From: Haemophilus parainfluenzae
Lineage (GTDB): Bacteria; Pseudomonadota; Gammaproteobacteria; Enterobacterales; Pasteurellaceae
Direction of reading: 5' to 3'
NCBI RefSeq assembly: GCF_014931275.1
Contig: NZ_CP063110.1
Location: 1,038,001 to 1,102,000 of the forward strand
DNA: 64,000 bases
Shown: one piece after another, positions 30,546 to 41,872 of the stretch
Position numbering within the stretch: position 1 is the first letter of the stretch
Layout of the letters: every line of letters starts with the position of its first letter
Translations under genes and position numbers: made by a program
Notes under the pieces: generated by a model
The model's input: the letters and a program-made list of their open reading frames with translations, nothing else
What the model was told of the DNA's origin: nothing
Database searches by the model: none

Positions 30546-30595
30546 CTTAATATATGAGCGTCGAGAAATTAAGCTCTTAGAAAGGTGCAGTTGTC

Positions 30596-31048
30596 ATGAC
30601 GTTAGAGAAAAAAATTGCAATTGCTAGTGTGGCATTATGTTTGCTTACATCACTTGCATTTTCCATTCATTTGCTCTTTGCAGATTCCTATGTGGTTGAA
30701 GAAGAAACTTCAGTTCGGATTCAGATATTTTTTGGTATCCTAGCTTGGTTTTGGGGATCAATGATTGCATCGTTTATTTTATATACGAGATTACGTAGTG
30801 CAGCAGTATCAGCTGCAGCTTTGCTTGCATTTGCTATCTATGTGCTACTTATTTATTTATCTGTAAAAAATGGCGGTTCAGGTACAGAATTTATCTGGCC
30901 TGCATATTCTGTTTGGTGTGTAGCTTGCTTTGTATTGTCAATTTTAATAGTGCTCTTTAAGCCGGCAATTTTTACTTGCTCAGCAAAATCAGCATTTTTC
31001 TCAACACTCATTATCAACGCAGCTTCTTTATCAATTGTGATACTTTAG
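30596..31048 (+). CDS. Membrane protein, duplicated copy A (within isc operon)
   Basis: A 150-residue protein with four predicted helices: about 7-29, 45-62, 70-88 and 100-120, plus a C-terminal hydrophobic end. It starts MTLEKKIAIASVALCLLTSL. I do not recognise the family. It is a tandem paralogue of the next gene; the first 60 coding bases differ at only a few positions. It sits between iscU and iscA, where other gammaproteobacteria have none. An AAAGGTG ribosome-binding site lies 10 bases before the ATG. Confidence 0.65.
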   Translation: MTLEKKIAIASVALCLLTSLAFSIHLLFADSYVVEEETSVRIQIFFGILAWFWGSMIASFILYTRLRSAAVSAAALLAFAIYVLLIYLSVKNGGSGTEFIWPAYSVWCVACFVLSILIVLFKPAIFTCSAKSAFFSTLIINAASLSIVIL

Positions 31049-31066
31049 ACTATGTAGGAACAATTT

Positions 31067-31534
31067 ATGTCTATGACATTAGAGAAAAAAATTGCCATTG
31101 CTAGTGTGGCATTATGTTTGCTTACACCACTTGCACTTTTGCTCTATTTTGAGTTTACAAATTCCTATGAGATTAAAACCTCACTTCGGATTCAGTTATT
31201 TTTTCGTAACCTAGCTTGGTTTTGGGGCCCAATGATCGCATCGTTTATTTTATATACAAGATTACGTAGTGCTGCTGTAACGGCTTCAGCTTTATTGGCT
31301 TTTGCTCTTCATGCATTATTTTCTTATTTACTTGCAAAAGATGGCGGTTTAGGTGGCGAATTTATCTGGCTTCTATATTCTGTTTGGGGTGCGGTTTGCT
31401 TTGTATTGTCAAGTTTAATTGTGCTCTTTAAGCCTGCAATTTTTATCCGCTCCGCAAAATCAGCATTTTTCTCAACACTCATTATCAACCTATTGGCGGC
31501 ACCTTTAGCAATAATGATATTTAAAACTATGTAG
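31067..31534 (+). CDS. Membrane protein, duplicated copy B (within isc operon)
   Basis: 155 residues starting MSMTLEKKIAIASVALCLLT, closely similar to copy A along its whole length (shared AWFWG-MIASFILYTRLRSAA core and SAKSAFFSTLIIN near the C-terminus). ATG 31067 or 31073 may start; the first has AGGAACAATTT upstream. It ends 9 bases before iscA, so it is very likely transcribed with the isc genes. Function unknown. Confidence 0.65.
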   Translation: MSMTLEKKIAIASVALCLLTPLALLLYFEFTNSYEIKTSLRIQLFFRNLAWFWGPMIASFILYTRLRSAAVTASALLAFALHALFSYLLAKDGGLGGEFIWLLYSVWGAVCFVLSSLIVLFKPAIFIRSAKSAFFSTLIINLLAAPLAIMIFKTM

Positions 31535-31543
31535 GAATAGATC

Positions 31544-31867
31544 ATGTCTATAACATTAACTGAAAAAGCAGCAGAACGAGTTCGCACTTTTCTTGAAAAT
31601 CGTGGAAAAGGCATTGGTTTACGCTTAGGTGTGAAAACATCAGGTTGTTCGGGTTTAGGCTATGTGCTTGAATTCGTGGATGTGCTCAATGATGACGATC
31701 TTGTGTTTGAGCAGCATGGCGTGAAAGTCATAGTCGATCCAAAAAGCTTGGTTTATTTAAATGGCATTGAGCTAGATTACGTTAAAGAAGGCTTGAACGA
31801 AGGCTTTAAATATAACAACCCGAACGTGAAAGAATCTTGTGGTTGTGGTGAGAGTTTCCACGTTTAA
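31544..31867 (+). CDS. iscA: Fe-S assembly protein IscA
   Basis: An A-type carrier, 107 residues. The three conserved Cys are in [11 protein letters not shown] and [11 protein letters not shown]. It starts [20 protein letters not shown]. It is separated from the duplicated membrane genes by 9 bases and from hscB by 9 bases. Confidence 0.97.
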   Translation: MSITLTEKAAERVRTFLENRGKGIGLRLGVKTSGCSGLGYVLEFVDVLNDDDLVFEQHGVKVIVDPKSLVYLNGIELDYVKEGLNEGFKYNNPNVKESCGCGESFHV

Positions 31868-31876
31868 GGAATAGAA

Positions 31877-32398
31877 ATGACAAATCCTTTTGCTATTTTT
31901 GATTTGCCCGTTGCTTTTAATGTTGATCAAGCCCTTTTGTCTGAACGCTATTTAGTGCTTCAAAAGAGCTTGCACCCTGATAATTTTGTTACGGCAGATG
32001 CGCAAGAACAATGTATCGCAATGCAAAAGTCGACAGAAGTTAATGATGCATTAAAAACCTTGAAAGACCCGATTCTACGAGCAGAAGCAATTATTGCGTT
32101 AAATACGGGAAAAGCACAGGATTTAGAGCAAAAGAGCACACAAGATATGGCATTCCTAATGCAGCAATTAGAATGGCGAGAAGAGCTCGAAAATATTGAG
32201 CAAAGCCAGGATGAAAATGCATTAGAATCCTTTGCGAAACGCGTTAAAAAAGAAACAAAAGAAATGTTGACCGCACTTGAAGAACAACTAAATGAGCAAC
32301 AATGGTCAACTGCTGCACAGCTCTGTGATAAATTACGTTTTCTAAAAAAATTGGCGGATGAAATTAGCCAAGTAGAAGAACGTCTATTTGAATTATAA
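31877..32398 (+). CDS. hscB: Co-chaperone HscB
   Basis: A J-domain protein that brings IscU to HscA. 173 residues; the J-domain has the HPD tripeptide in SLHPDNF (residues about 32-38), followed by the three-helix C-terminal domain. AAGGAATAG precedes the ATG. A USS encodes Thr-Ala-Leu in MLTALEEQ. Confidence 0.97.
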   Translation: MTNPFAIFDLPVAFNVDQALLSERYLVLQKSLHPDNFVTADAQEQCIAMQKSTEVNDALKTLKDPILRAEAIIALNTGKAQDLEQKSTQDMAFLMQQLEWREELENIEQSQDENALESFAKRVKKETKEMLTALEEQLNEQQWSTAAQLCDKLRFLKKLADEISQVEERLFEL

Positions 32399-32402
32399 TC
32401 TT

Positions 32403-32426
32403 GAGGGCGTTTAATACGCCCTTTTC
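32403..32426 (+). terminator. Hairpin after hscB, possible weak terminator
   Basis: AGGGCGT / ACGCCCT with loop TTAAT and TTTTC tail. It lies between hscB and the DUF2625 gene, so may reduce rather than stop transcription of hscA-fdx-iscX. Confidence 0.45.
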
Positions 32427-32472
32427 GCTATTGATAAATGGGTAATTGCCCTCATACTAATGAAACTCGATT

Positions 32473-33159
32473 ATGCAAACTTTAGAACAACTGACTGATG
32501 CCTCAAAATCTGCTTGGGGAACCATTTCCCAATGGATTGAGCATGCTCGTAATCATTGTGATGTGATTAAAAAAGATCAATCTAGTGCAGAACGTGAGCT
32601 TTTCACCATGCAAATGCCCACTTCTTCTCCTATGGGGGCGGTTATTTATGAAACTGGTGGCATTTTAATCCATCATGGTTGGTTGCGTATATTAGGTTCA
32701 GGCAGTTTTAAATTACCACGTGGATTAATGGATTGGAATTTCAGCAAATCCTTTAATCAATCAGGTGATAAACCAAAATATTTGCTCGTTGCAGACGATG
32801 TCATTGGTGGTTATTTTGCTTTAAATGGTGGGTCTTTAGGTTCTAATCTTGGTAAGATTTATTATTTTTCGCCAAAAGACTTAACTTGGCATGATTTAAA
32901 TTTTACCTATACGGATTTCTTGGCTTGGGCATTAAATGGTGACATTGAAGCATTTTACCAAAATCTGTTTTGGCAAAATTGGCAAGAAGATGTAAAACAA
33001 CTCGATGGTAACCACATGATTGTTTTTACACCAGAGCTTTCAGAAGATAAGACGACTGAGATTAAACAGCGTGAACGACGCGAAGTCAACATTGAAACCC
33101 ATTACAACGCAAGTTTCACCGAACAAGATAAATTTGCACAAGCTTATTCAGTAGCATAA
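32473..33159 (+). CDS. DUF2625 family protein (within isc operon)
   Basis: A 228-residue soluble protein of unknown function. The GAVIYETGGILIHHGWLRIL and LLVADDVIGGYFALNGG segments fit the DUF2625 family. No signal peptide or membrane helix. It lies between hscB and hscA, 40 bases before hscA. A hypothetical gene at this place is, as I recall, also found in H. influenzae. Confidence 0.75.
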   Translation: MQTLEQLTDASKSAWGTISQWIEHARNHCDVIKKDQSSAERELFTMQMPTSSPMGAVIYETGGILIHHGWLRILGSGSFKLPRGLMDWNFSKSFNQSGDKPKYLLVADDVIGGYFALNGGSLGSNLGKIYYFSPKDLTWHDLNFTYTDFLAWALNGDIEAFYQNLFWQNWQEDVKQLDGNHMIVFTPELSEDKTTEIKQRERREVNIETHYNASFTEQDKFAQAYSVA

Positions 33160-33199
33160 CGAGCCCTTAACGAATTAATTATTAGAGATAAAAAGAGAT

Positions 33200-35056
33200 A
33201 TGGCATTACTCCAAATTGCAGAGCCGGGACAAACGGCAGCACCACATCAACATCGTCTTGCGGTAGGGATTGATTTAGGTACAACAAACTCTTTAGTTGC
33301 GGCTGTACGTAGCGGTCAAGCCACCATTTTAAATGATGAACAAGATAGAAGCCTTGTCCCTTCAGTCGTTTATTATGGTGAAAATGAAAAACTTGTTGGT
33401 ACTGAAGCGTTCGCACAAGCAACGGTTGATCCTAAAAATACCATTATTTCCGTAAAACGTTTGATTGGTCGTAGTCTTGCCGATGTGCAAGCTCGTTATA
33501 CAAACTTGCCCTATGAGTTTGTGGCAAGTGAAAATGGGTTACCATTATTGGTCACGCATCAAGGCAAAAAAAGCCCAATTGAAGTCTCTTCGGATATTTT
33601 ATCTCGTTTAAATCATATTGCAGAACAACGCCTTGCAGGTGAGCTTTCTGGCGTGGTGATTACTGTCCCTGCTTATTTTGATGATGCTCAACGCCAAAGT
33701 ACGAAAGATGCAGCACGTCTTGCAGGGTTGAATGTATTACGTTTATTAAATGAACCTACTGCAGCAGCGGTCGCTTATGGCTTAGATAGCGGAAAAGAAG
33801 GCGTCATTGCTGTGTATGACTTAGGTGGCGGTACCTTTGATATCTCAATTTTACGCTTATCTAAAGGTGTATTTGAAGTTTTAGCAACGGGTGGGGATAC
33901 TGCCTTAGGTGGTGATGATTTTGACCATTTAATTGCCGATTGGATTGTTGAGCAAGCAGGTATTCAACCACAAAATGTAAATGAGCAGCGTGAGCTTTTA
34001 AGCTTAGCGACTCAGACTAAAATTGCTTTAACGAGTGAGCAAAGTGCGGTCATTTCTTGGCGCGGATTTGAAGGTGAGTTAAGTCGTGAGCAATTTAATG
34101 AATTAATCCACTCATTAGTAAAACGTTCGTTATTAACCTGTCGTCGTGCATTGAAAGATGCGCATGTTGAAGCTGAAGATGTACAGGAAGTGGTTATGGT
34201 TGGAGGCTCAACTCGCGTGCCTTACGTACGTGAGCAAGTGGGCGAATTTTTCGGTAAAACACCATTAACCTCTATCGACCCAGATAAAGTGGTTGCCTTA
34301 GGTGCGGCAATTCAAGCGGATATTTTAGTGGGCAACAAGAATGACAGTGATATGCTGTTACTTGATGTGGTGCCGCTTTCTTTAGGTATTGAAACCGTGG
34401 GCGGTTTAGTGGAGAAAATCATTCCACGTAACACCACGATTCCAGTGGCTCGCGCGCAAGAATTTACCACCTTTAAAGATGGTCAAACTGCGATGACGGT
34501 ACATGTAGTACAAGGTGAACGGGAATTAGTGGATGATTGCCGTTCTTTAGGTCGTTTTACGTTGCGTGGTATTCCGCCAATGGTGGCAGGCGCGGCTCAT
34601 ATTCGAGTGACTTATCAAGTGGATGCAGATGGCTTATTAAGTGTAACCGCCATGGAAAAATCCACAAAAGTCCAAGCATCGATTCAAATTAAGCCTTCTT
34701 ATGGTTTAACGGATGAAGAAGTAACGGCAATGATTAAAGCTTCTTTTGATAATGCACAAGATGATATGCAAGCCCGTGAATTAGCCGAGCAGCGCGTTGA
34801 GGCTGATCGTGTGATTGAAAGCGTGATTGTAGCATTACAACAAGATGGGGCTGACTTATTAACCGAAGCCGAATTCCACCAAATTGAAAATGCATTGAAA
34901 CAACTAATGGATGTAAAAGAAGGCGCAGATCGTCATGCTATCGTTCAAGGAATCAAAGCCCTTGATGTTGCGACTCAAGAATTTGCGGCAAGACGAATGA
35001 ATAAATCTATTAATCAAGCGCTTACAGGTAAATCTGTATCAGATATTGAGCAATAA
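33200..35056 (+). CDS. hscA: Fe-S assembly chaperone HscA
   Basis: A specialised Hsp70 that releases clusters from IscU. 618 residues. Nucleotide-binding motifs are [31 protein letters not shown] and [15 protein letters not shown]; the substrate-binding domain follows from about residue 385. ATG 33200 has AAAAGAGAT upstream. A USS encodes Ser-Ala-Val in QSAVISW, and another follows the stop codon. Confidence 0.97.
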   Translation: MALLQIAEPGQTAAPHQHRLAVGIDLGTTNSLVAAVRSGQATILNDEQDRSLVPSVVYYGENEKLVGTEAFAQATVDPKNTIISVKRLIGRSLADVQARYTNLPYEFVASENGLPLLVTHQGKKSPIEVSSDILSRLNHIAEQRLAGELSGVVITVPAYFDDAQRQSTKDAARLAGLNVLRLLNEPTAAAVAYGLDSGKEGVIAVYDLGGGTFDISILRLSKGVFEVLATGGDTALGGDDFDHLIADWIVEQAGIQPQNVNEQRELLSLATQTKIALTSEQSAVISWRGFEGELSREQFNELIHSLVKRSLLTCRRALKDAHVEAEDVQEVVMVGGSTRVPYVREQVGEFFGKTPLTSIDPDKVVALGAAIQADILVGNKNDSDMLLLDVVPLSLGIETVGGLVEKIIPRNTTIPVARAQEFTTFKDGQTAMTVHVVQGERELVDDCRSLGRFTLRGIPPMVAGAAHIRVTYQVDADGLLSVTAMEKSTKVQASIQIKPSYGLTDEEVTAMIKASFDNAQDDMQARELAEQRVEADRVIESVIVALQQDGADLLTEAEFHQIENALKQLMDVKEGADRHAIVQGIKALDVATQEFAARRMNKSINQALTGKSVSDIEQ

Positions 35057-35101
35057 AGTGCGGTTATAAATTAACGAGTTTTTTATATTGAGGAAAGTAA
35101 T

Positions 35102-35443
35102 ATGCCAAAAGTGATTTTTTTACCGAATGAAGAATTCTGTCCAGAGGGTATGGTGGTTGATGCAGCAGCAGGCGACAACTTATTAGAAGTGGCACATAAT
35201 GCGGGCGTTGAAATTCATCATGCTTGCGATGGTTCTTGTGCTTGTACAACATGCCATGTAGTCATTCGTGAAGGGTTTGATTCATTAAATGAAGCCAGCG
35301 ATCAAGAAGAAGATATGCTAGATAAAGCATGGGGCTTAGAAATGGATAGCCGCCTTTCTTGCCAATGTGTCGTGGGTGATGAAGATTTAGTGGTGGAAAT
35401 CCCTAAATATAATATTAACCATGCAAATGAGGCGGCTCACTAA
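35102..35443 (+). CDS. fdx: [2Fe-2S] ferredoxin (isc type)
   Basis: An adrenodoxin-like ferredoxin, 113 residues. The cluster Cys are in [16 protein letters not shown] (C-x5-C-x2-C) and [15 protein letters not shown] precedes the ATG. Its TAA overlaps the iscX ATG (TAATG). Confidence 0.97.
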   Translation: MPKVIFLPNEEFCPEGMVVDAAAGDNLLEVAHNAGVEIHHACDGSCACTTCHVVIREGFDSLNEASDQEEDMLDKAWGLEMDSRLSCQCVVGDEDLVVEIPKYNINHANEAAH

Positions 35444-35637
35444 TGAAATGGACTGATGCCCAACTTATTGCAGAAGAACTTTATGATCGTAATCCAGATT
35501 TAGATCCTAAAACGATACGTTTCACGGATTTGCATAAGTGGATTTGTGAACTAGACGGTTTTGATGATGATCCAATGAAATCTAACGAGAGTATTCTGGA
35601 AGCGATTTTGTTGAAATGGTTAGATGAATACGAGTAA
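35443..35637 (+). CDS. iscX: Fe-S assembly protein IscX
   Basis: A small acidic protein (64 residues) that binds IscS and iron and modulates cluster assembly. It starts [19 protein letters not shown], a family signature, and ends KWLDEYE. Coupled to fdx through the TAATG overlap; it closes the isc operon. Confidence 0.96.
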   Translation: MKWTDAQLIAEELYDRNPDLDPKTIRFTDLHKWICELDGFDDDPMKSNESILEAILLKWLDEYE

Positions 35638-35648
35638 TCGATTCGATT

Positions 35649-35677
35649 AAAAAAGCGAGCTGAGAGGCTCGCTTTTT
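35649..35677 (+). terminator. Terminator after iscX
   Basis: AAAAAGCGAGC / GCTCGCTTTTT with loop TGAGAG. Confidence 0.88.
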
Positions 35678-35700
35678 GTTTTGAGAATTTACCTCAAAAT

Positions 35701-35737
35701 AAAACCGCACTTTATTACTAAAGTGCGGTTATTTTTA
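35701..35737. terminator. Inverted USS pair, bidirectional terminator
   Basis: AACCGCACTTTA and TAAAGTGCGGTT form a perfect stem with loop TTAC and T-runs, between the isc operon and the convergent mglC. Both arms are complete uptake signals. Confidence 0.85.
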
Positions 35738-35750
35738 TCGTTGTTTTTAA

Positions 35751-36761
35751 TTATTTTTTCTTCGCATATTTTAAGGAGTCGATAGCAACCGCGAGGATGA
35801 TAATGCTACCTTTAATGATATATTGCCAGTAAGGGTTTACACCGATGTAAGTTAAACCGTAGTTAATAACGGTGAAGATGATAACACCCGTGATTACGCC
35901 GATAACAGTACCCACACCACCGGCGAAAGATACACCACCTACTACGCAGGCAGCAATCGCATCTAATTCATACATGAAACCGAGGTTGTTGGTAGCACTA
36001 CCGATACGACCTGCTTCTAACATACCACCGAATGCATAGAACATACCAGCAATCATGTAAATCACAACAAGGTTACGCGCTACGTTTACGCCAGATACTT
36101 TTGCGGCTTCAGGGTTACCACCGATAGCAAAGATATTTTTACCGAAGCGTGTTTTATTCCACATTACCCAAACTAAGAATGCACAAATCGCCGCATAAAT
36201 AGTGATGTAGGATAATTTAAACGAACCAAGTCTGAAGAAGCCTTGTGCGAAGTTAGAGAAAGATTCACTGAAACCTGCAATTGGTGAGCCACCTACGCCA
36301 TCATAATAAAGTGAGTTGAAACCGTAAACGATGATCATGGTACCCATGGTTGCAATGAACGGGGTTACATTGAGATAAGCGATAACTAAACCGTTCACTA
36401 AGCCGATTACAGCACCTACCGCACAAACAGTCAGGATAACTACTGGAATAGGAATTTCACCTAAATCTGGGAACACGCGGTTCATGTTTTCCATTGATTG
36501 TAAGAGAGTAGCAGAAATAACAGCTGCTAAACCTACTTGGCGACCGGCTGATAAGTCGGTACCTTGAGTGATTAGCAAGCCTGCAACACCAAGGGCGATA
36601 ATGAGACGGACGGATGATTGAGTTAAAATGTTACTAAAGTTGCGAACATTCAAGAATGTTGGATCTTGTGCGATGATGATGCCAAGTAAAATCAACAACA
36701 CAAAATAAATCGCATTTTGTTTTAAGAAATCGAATGATTTATTTTTTGGTAAGGCACTCAT
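35751..36761 (-). CDS. mglC: Galactose/methyl-galactoside ABC permease MglC
   Basis: The inner-membrane permease of the Mgl importer, 336 residues and eight to ten helices. Family motifs are QGTDLSAGRQVGLAAVISAT and AIAACVVGGVSFAGGVGTV. It starts MSALPKNKSFDFL at 36761 with AAAGGAAC upstream, 18 bases after mglA. Confidence 0.96.
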   Translation of the reverse strand: MSALPKNKSFDFLKQNAIYFVLLILLGIIIAQDPTFLNVRNFSNILTQSSVRLIIALGVAGLLITQGTDLSAGRQVGLAAVISATLLQSMENMNRVFPDLGEIPIPVVILTVCAVGAVIGLVNGLVIAYLNVTPFIATMGTMIIVYGFNSLYYDGVGGSPIAGFSESFSNFAQGFFRLGSFKLSYITIYAAICAFLVWVMWNKTRFGKNIFAIGGNPEAAKVSGVNVARNLVVIYMIAGMFYAFGGMLEAGRIGSATNNLGFMYELDAIAACVVGGVSFAGGVGTVIGVITGVIIFTVINYGLTYIGVNPYWQYIIKGSIIILAVAIDSLKYAKKK

Positions 36762-36779
36762 AATTTGTTCCTTTATGAT

Positions 36780-38294
36780 TTATAAATATTTTGCGGCAAG
36801 TTGCAAAATTTCTTCTTGAGACGTTTTTGCCGTTTCAACGATGCCGGCAACACGACCATTACTCATGACCAAAATTCGGTCTGTTACGCCTAATAGTTCC
36901 GGCATTTCTGATGAAATCATAATGATGCCTTTATCTTTTTTAGCGAGTTCTTGAATGAGCTGATAAATTTCAAATTTTGCCCCAATATCAATACCACGAG
37001 TTGGTTCGTCGAGCATTAAGATATCTGGTTGGGTTAAAAGCCAACGGCCGATAATGACTTTTTGTTGGTTACCACCAGAAAGCGATCCAATCGTTGTTTT
37101 GTGAGAAGGTGTTTTCACGTTCATCGCATCAATCACCCATTGTGTATCGCTTGCCATTTTTTTGTTGCTAAGCAATTTCCATGGGGTGAGGTAAGATTTC
37201 ATATTTGAAATCAAAGAGTTAAATTCAATGCTTAGGTTTGAATAAATCCCGGTTGAACGACGTTCCTCAGTCACCAAAGCAAAACCGTGGTTAATCGCCT
37301 CAAGTGCGGTATGATTTTTCACGATTTTTCCGTTGAGTTTGATCGTCCCTTCTTTTAATTCGCGTACACCAAAAATGGCTTCCACAATATCGGTTCGTTT
37401 TGCACCAACAAGACCTGCAATACCTAAAATTTCACCTTTGCGTAAATTAAAGGAAACATCTTGAATAGAAGGTTGATTCACCGCAGTTAAATGTTCCACT
37501 TCAAGTGTGATTTCTTTTGGTACGTTAGTTCTTTCAGGGAAACGTTGTGTTAATTCACGGCCTACCATCATTGAAACAATTTCTTCCATGGTGGTGCCTT
37601 TAACTTGAACGGTATTGATCCATTTACCATCACGAAGAATGGTGATTTCATCACAAATTTTGAAGATTTCATCCATTTTGTGTGAAATATAGATAATGCC
37701 ACAACCGCGATCTTTTAATTTTTGAATAATTTTGAAAAGATGTTCCACTTCTTTTTCTGAAAGTGAGGATGTTGGCTCATCCATAATTACGATTTTAGCG
37801 TTATAAGAGAACGCTTTCGCAATTTCGATCATCTGCATTTGTGAAACGGAAAGTTTGGCCACTTTTTCTTTTGGATCAACATCAATATCCAATTCATCGA
37901 AAATCGCTTTGGTATCACGATACATTTTGGCGTGATCCACAAAAGGACCTTTAAGTGGGTAGCGACCCAACCATAAGTTATCCATTACACTGGTTTGACG
38001 CACCAAGTTAAGTTCTTGGTGAACCATTGAAATCCCATTTTCAAGGGCTTCTTTTGATGTTTTAAAATCAACAGGTTTGCCTAAGAATAAAATTTCACCT
38101 TCGTCTTTTGCATAAATTCCGAAGAGGCATTTTAATAATGTAGATTTACCCGCCCCGTTTTCGCCCATCAAGGCGTGAACAGAGTGAGAACGAACTGTTA
38201 GATTGGCGTGATCAAGGGCTTTTACACCGGGGAAAGACTTACTGACATCCGTCATTGTCAGTAGTACATCACTGTCTTGGGTTTGAGTTGTCAT
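36780..38294 (-). CDS. mglA: Galactose/methyl-galactoside ABC ATPase MglA
   Basis: A double ATPase of the sugar-importer class, 504 residues from [12 protein letters not shown]. Domain 1 has Walker [13 protein letters not shown] and Walker [11 protein letters not shown]; the second half has a degenerate Walker A ([10 protein letters not shown]), the signature SGGNQQKV and [14 protein letters not shown] 38294 has GAGG 7 bases upstream; the longer frame starts inside the terminator hairpin between mglB and mglA and is rejected. Confidence 0.96.
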   Translation of the reverse strand: MTTQTQDSDVLLTMTDVSKSFPGVKALDHANLTVRSHSVHALMGENGAGKSTLLKCLFGIYAKDEGEILFLGKPVDFKTSKEALENGISMVHQELNLVRQTSVMDNLWLGRYPLKGPFVDHAKMYRDTKAIFDELDIDVDPKEKVAKLSVSQMQMIEIAKAFSYNAKIVIMDEPTSSLSEKEVEHLFKIIQKLKDRGCGIIYISHKMDEIFKICDEITILRDGKWINTVQVKGTTMEEIVSMMVGRELTQRFPERTNVPKEITLEVEHLTAVNQPSIQDVSFNLRKGEILGIAGLVGAKRTDIVEAIFGVRELKEGTIKLNGKIVKNHTALEAINHGFALVTEERRSTGIYSNLSIEFNSLISNMKSYLTPWKLLSNKKMASDTQWVIDAMNVKTPSHKTTIGSLSGGNQQKVIIGRWLLTQPDILMLDEPTRGIDIGAKFEIYQLIQELAKKDKGIIMISSEMPELLGVTDRILVMSNGRVAGIVETAKTSQEEILQLAAKYL

Positions 38295-38307
38295 ATCCAA
38301 CCTCATC

Positions 38308-38346
38308 AAAAAGGGGGAAAGGGAATTTGGGTTTCCTTTCCCCCTA
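38308..38346 (-). terminator. Intercistronic hairpin between mglB and mglA
   Basis: On the minus strand AGGGGGAAAGG pairs with CCTTTCCCCCT, followed by TTTTT. A partial terminator here would give more of the binding protein than of the ATPase and permease, and would protect the 3' end of mglB mRNA. Confidence 0.75.
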
Positions 38347-38372
38347 AAATTAAAGAAAAGCAATAGATTTTC

Positions 38373-39368
38373 TTATTTTAAGAATTCACTTAGGTTATCT
38401 TTATCTACACCAACATAAGGGATACGTACCACACGGTTTTCTAATTTCCATTGTGTACCTTCTGTTGCTGCTTTACCGTTAGCAAGGTTTGCAGAAAGTT
38501 GAACAACTGCTTTACCTTGGTTAACGCCATCGTTTAACACAGTACCAGCAATTTCGCCTTTCTTAATTAATTGAAGTACTTCTGGTAATGCATCTACACC
38601 AAAGATTGGTAATTTTTTACCGTGTGCTTTGGTTGCTTCTAATGCACCTAATGCCATACCGTCATTGTTTGAAATAATCATTTCAATTTCGTTAGCTTTA
38701 GAGCTAGATAACCATGCATCCACTTTATCTTTAGCCATTGCTGCATCCCACATACCGGTATCAATAAATAATTGCTCGGTTGGAATACCTTTCGCATTTA
38801 ATTGCTCAATCACATATTTAGTACGTGCTTCAGCATCAGGGTGGCCAGGTTCACCTTTTAATAATACATATTGGATTTTACCGTCTTTGTTTAAGTCTAA
38901 GGCTGGCATTGCTTTCCATTGTTTCGCAATTAAGTCACCTTGGATTAAACCAGATTCTTTCGGGTCTGTACCAACATAGTAAGCGTGATCGTAGCTACCA
39001 ATTGCTTTTGCACCTGGGTCTTTATTGAAGAAAACAACAGGAATGTCATCTTGTTTAGCTTTCTTGATAACAGTTGACGCTGCAGCTGGGTCTACTAAGT
39101 TAATGGCTAGGGCTTTTACACCTTTAGAAAGCAAACCATCCACTTGGTCATTTTGAATAGATTGTGCATTTTGAGAGTCATTCATTAATAACTCAATGCC
39201 GCCAAGCGCTTTCGCTTCTTTATCGATTTCTTTACGCATTAATGACATGAAGTTGTCATCATATTTATAAATGGTAACACCAATGCGGTTATCGGCTGCG
39301 AAACCTGAAGTTGCTGAACCTAAACCGATTGCTAAAGCGACTGCACTTAATACTGCTGTTTTTTTCAT
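38373..39368 (-). CDS. mglB: Galactose-binding periplasmic protein MglB
   Basis: The periplasmic receptor for galactose, glucose and methyl-galactoside. 331 residues with signal peptide [20 protein letters not shown] ending before [23 protein letters not shown] and [18 protein letters not shown] are family features. ATG 39368 follows AGGAGCG; the longer frame has no signal peptide logic and is rejected. Confidence 0.96.
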   Translation of the reverse strand: MKKTAVLSAVALAIGLGSATSGFAADNRIGVTIYKYDDNFMSLMRKEIDKEAKALGGIELLMNDSQNAQSIQNDQVDGLLSKGVKALAINLVDPAAASTVIKKAKQDDIPVVFFNKDPGAKAIGSYDHAYYVGTDPKESGLIQGDLIAKQWKAMPALDLNKDGKIQYVLLKGEPGHPDAEARTKYVIEQLNAKGIPTEQLFIDTGMWDAAMAKDKVDAWLSSSKANEIEMIISNNDGMALGALEATKAHGKKLPIFGVDALPEVLQLIKKGEIAGTVLNDGVNQGKAVVQLSANLANGKAATEGTQWKLENRVVRIPYVGVDKDNLSEFLK

Positions 39369-39487
39369 AAAAACGCTCCTATGTAGAGAAAGAGATTTTA
39401 TTGTTGATTTTTTATATATCAAATAGAGGAATGTTGCGTACATCTATTGCAACTGAATCCATCATAACGAAATCAAAACTGTTAATC

Positions 39488-39503
39488 TGTGATCAAACTC
39501 ACA
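39488..39503 (-). promoter_or_regulatory. CRP site upstream of mglB
   Basis: TGTGATCAAACTCACA is a perfect match to TGTGA-N6-TCACA, 120 bases before the mglB ATG. It fits catabolite control of galactose import. Confidence 0.8.
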
Positions 39504-39507
39504 TAAA

Positions 39508-39521
39508 TGAAAACGATTACA
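39508..39521 (-). promoter_or_regulatory. GalS/GalR-type operator upstream of mglB
   Basis: TGAAAACGATTACA fits the pattern TGNAANCGNTTACW shared with two sites in the galS-galT region. It lies beside the perfect CRP box. Confidence 0.7.
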
Positions 39522-39537
39522 TAGCAATGTTTAAATT

Positions 39538-39553
39538 TGTGATCTCCATCACG
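39538..39553 (-). promoter_or_regulatory. Second CRP-like site
   Basis: TGTGATCTCCATCACG matches TGTGA-N6-TCACR with one change and overlaps the 3' end of galS. Confidence 0.55.
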
Positions 39554-40556
39554 GTTTTATTGCATTTTCTACGGAAAAACGTCTCACCAATGTTGGATTA
39601 AATTGAACAACAGTCGGTGTAACAATAGACGAATCGACTAAACTTAACGCTAGTTTTGCCGCATAATTTGCCATTAAATCAATTGGATATCGAATCGTAG
39701 TGAGTTTTGGGATTAAATATCGAGCAATTGGCATATCATCAAATCCCACAATGGAAAATTGTTTCGGGACTTTGATATTGTTTTCATTTAAAACGGAAAT
39801 TGCCCCCGCTGCCATTGTATCGTTATAGGCCACCACTGCGGTTAAATTGGAGTTGTAGCTCAATAAATCAATCATGGCTTTTTCACCGCCTTCAAAATCA
39901 GGCGAATTATGCACAATGGCTTGTTCTACAATGGGGAAGTTATGCGCTTCTAAGGCCTCTAAGTAGCCTTCCTTGCGCTCAGTTTCATCTAAAATACCGT
40001 GGTTGGAACCAATGTAGGCGATGTGCTTATGACCATAACGAATCAGTATTTCAGTGGCAAGATAGGTACCTTGGCGGTTATCAAGGCTGACGCAACGATT
40101 TTCATAACCCGCAATCACGCGGTTAATTACCACCATACCGGGTACATTTTCTAAATAATGTTGTAACTCTTCGTCAGAAAGGGCTTTGGAATGAACAACC
40201 AAACAGCTACAACGCTTGCGTAGCAAGGTATCAATGGCTTCACGCTCTTTTTCTGCATGATGGTATCCAATGCCGATCAAAATCGTTTTTTGATGCTCTT
40301 CAGCGACTTTATCGACCGATTTAACCAAGATAGCAAAGAACGGATCCGTTACATCGGTAACCACCACGCCAATGGTATCAGTATTTTGTACTGCCAGAGC
40401 TTGTGCGTTTGCATTGGGTTGATAATTTAAGACTTCCATTGCACGTTGTACCGAATAACGGGTTTTTTCACTCACAGATGGGGAGCGATTAATCACCCGG
40501 GAAACAGTGGCAACCGACACACAAGCTAATTCAGCAACATCTCGAATTGTAGGCAT
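39549..40556 (-). CDS. galS: LacI-family galactose regulator GalS/GalR
   Basis: A 335-residue repressor. The N-terminal helix-turn-helix reads [20 protein letters not shown], followed by the hinge and a periplasmic-binding-protein-like sensor domain ([19 protein letters not shown]). ATG 40556 gives the standard LacI-family N-terminus; a start at 40574 (MNESPV) is possible. It lies between the mgl operon it should control and the divergent galTKM. Confidence 0.9.
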   Translation of the reverse strand: MPTIRDVAELACVSVATVSRVINRSPSVSEKTRYSVQRAMEVLNYQPNANAQALAVQNTDTIGVVVTDVTDPFFAILVKSVDKVAEEHQKTILIGIGYHHAEKEREAIDTLLRKRCSCLVVHSKALSDEELQHYLENVPGMVVINRVIAGYENRCVSLDNRQGTYLATEILIRYGHKHIAYIGSNHGILDETERKEGYLEALEAHNFPIVEQAIVHNSPDFEGGEKAMIDLLSYNSNLTAVVAYNDTMAAGAISVLNENNIKVPKQFSIVGFDDMPIARYLIPKLTTIRYPIDLMANYAAKLALSLVDSSIVTPTVVQFNPTLVRRFSVENAIKP

Positions 40557-40612
40557 AACAGGGCTCTCATTCATTTTTTCATAGCAATTATCATAGTAAA
40601 TTTGAATAAAAT

Positions 40613-40626
40613 TGAAAGCGGTTACT
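40613..40626. promoter_or_regulatory. GalS/GalR-type operator between galS and galT
   Basis: TGAAAGCGGTTACT fits TGNAANCGNTTACW. It is 57 bases upstream of the galS start, so could mediate autoregulation. Confidence 0.65.
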
Positions 40627-40686
40627 TTCAAAAATGCTACATTCGTCACAAAAAAGTGATTGGATGAGCGGCTTATTTCCTGATTT

Positions 40687-40702
40687 TGTGATAATGATCA
40701 CG
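40687..40702 (+). promoter_or_regulatory. CRP site upstream of galT
   Basis: TGTGATAATGATCACG matches TGTGA-N6-TCACR, 70 bases before the galT ATG. Confidence 0.7.
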
Positions 40703-40743
40703 GTTTATTTTTTTTAATTTGTTATCTTATGAGAAAATTTTTT

Positions 40744-41818
<1,075 letters not shown>

Positions 41819-41872
41819 GAAATCCTTTCCCTCTTGAGTTAAGAGGGAGTGTGAAAGATAAAGGAAAATAAT

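Larger units (their letters stand above)
30596..31534 (+). repeat. Tandem gene duplication, about 477-base unit
   Basis: The two membrane-protein genes align in register with their MTLEKK codons 477 bases apart (30596 and 31073). Identity is highest at the 5' ends and at the SAKSAFFSTLIIN codons. Confidence 0.85.
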
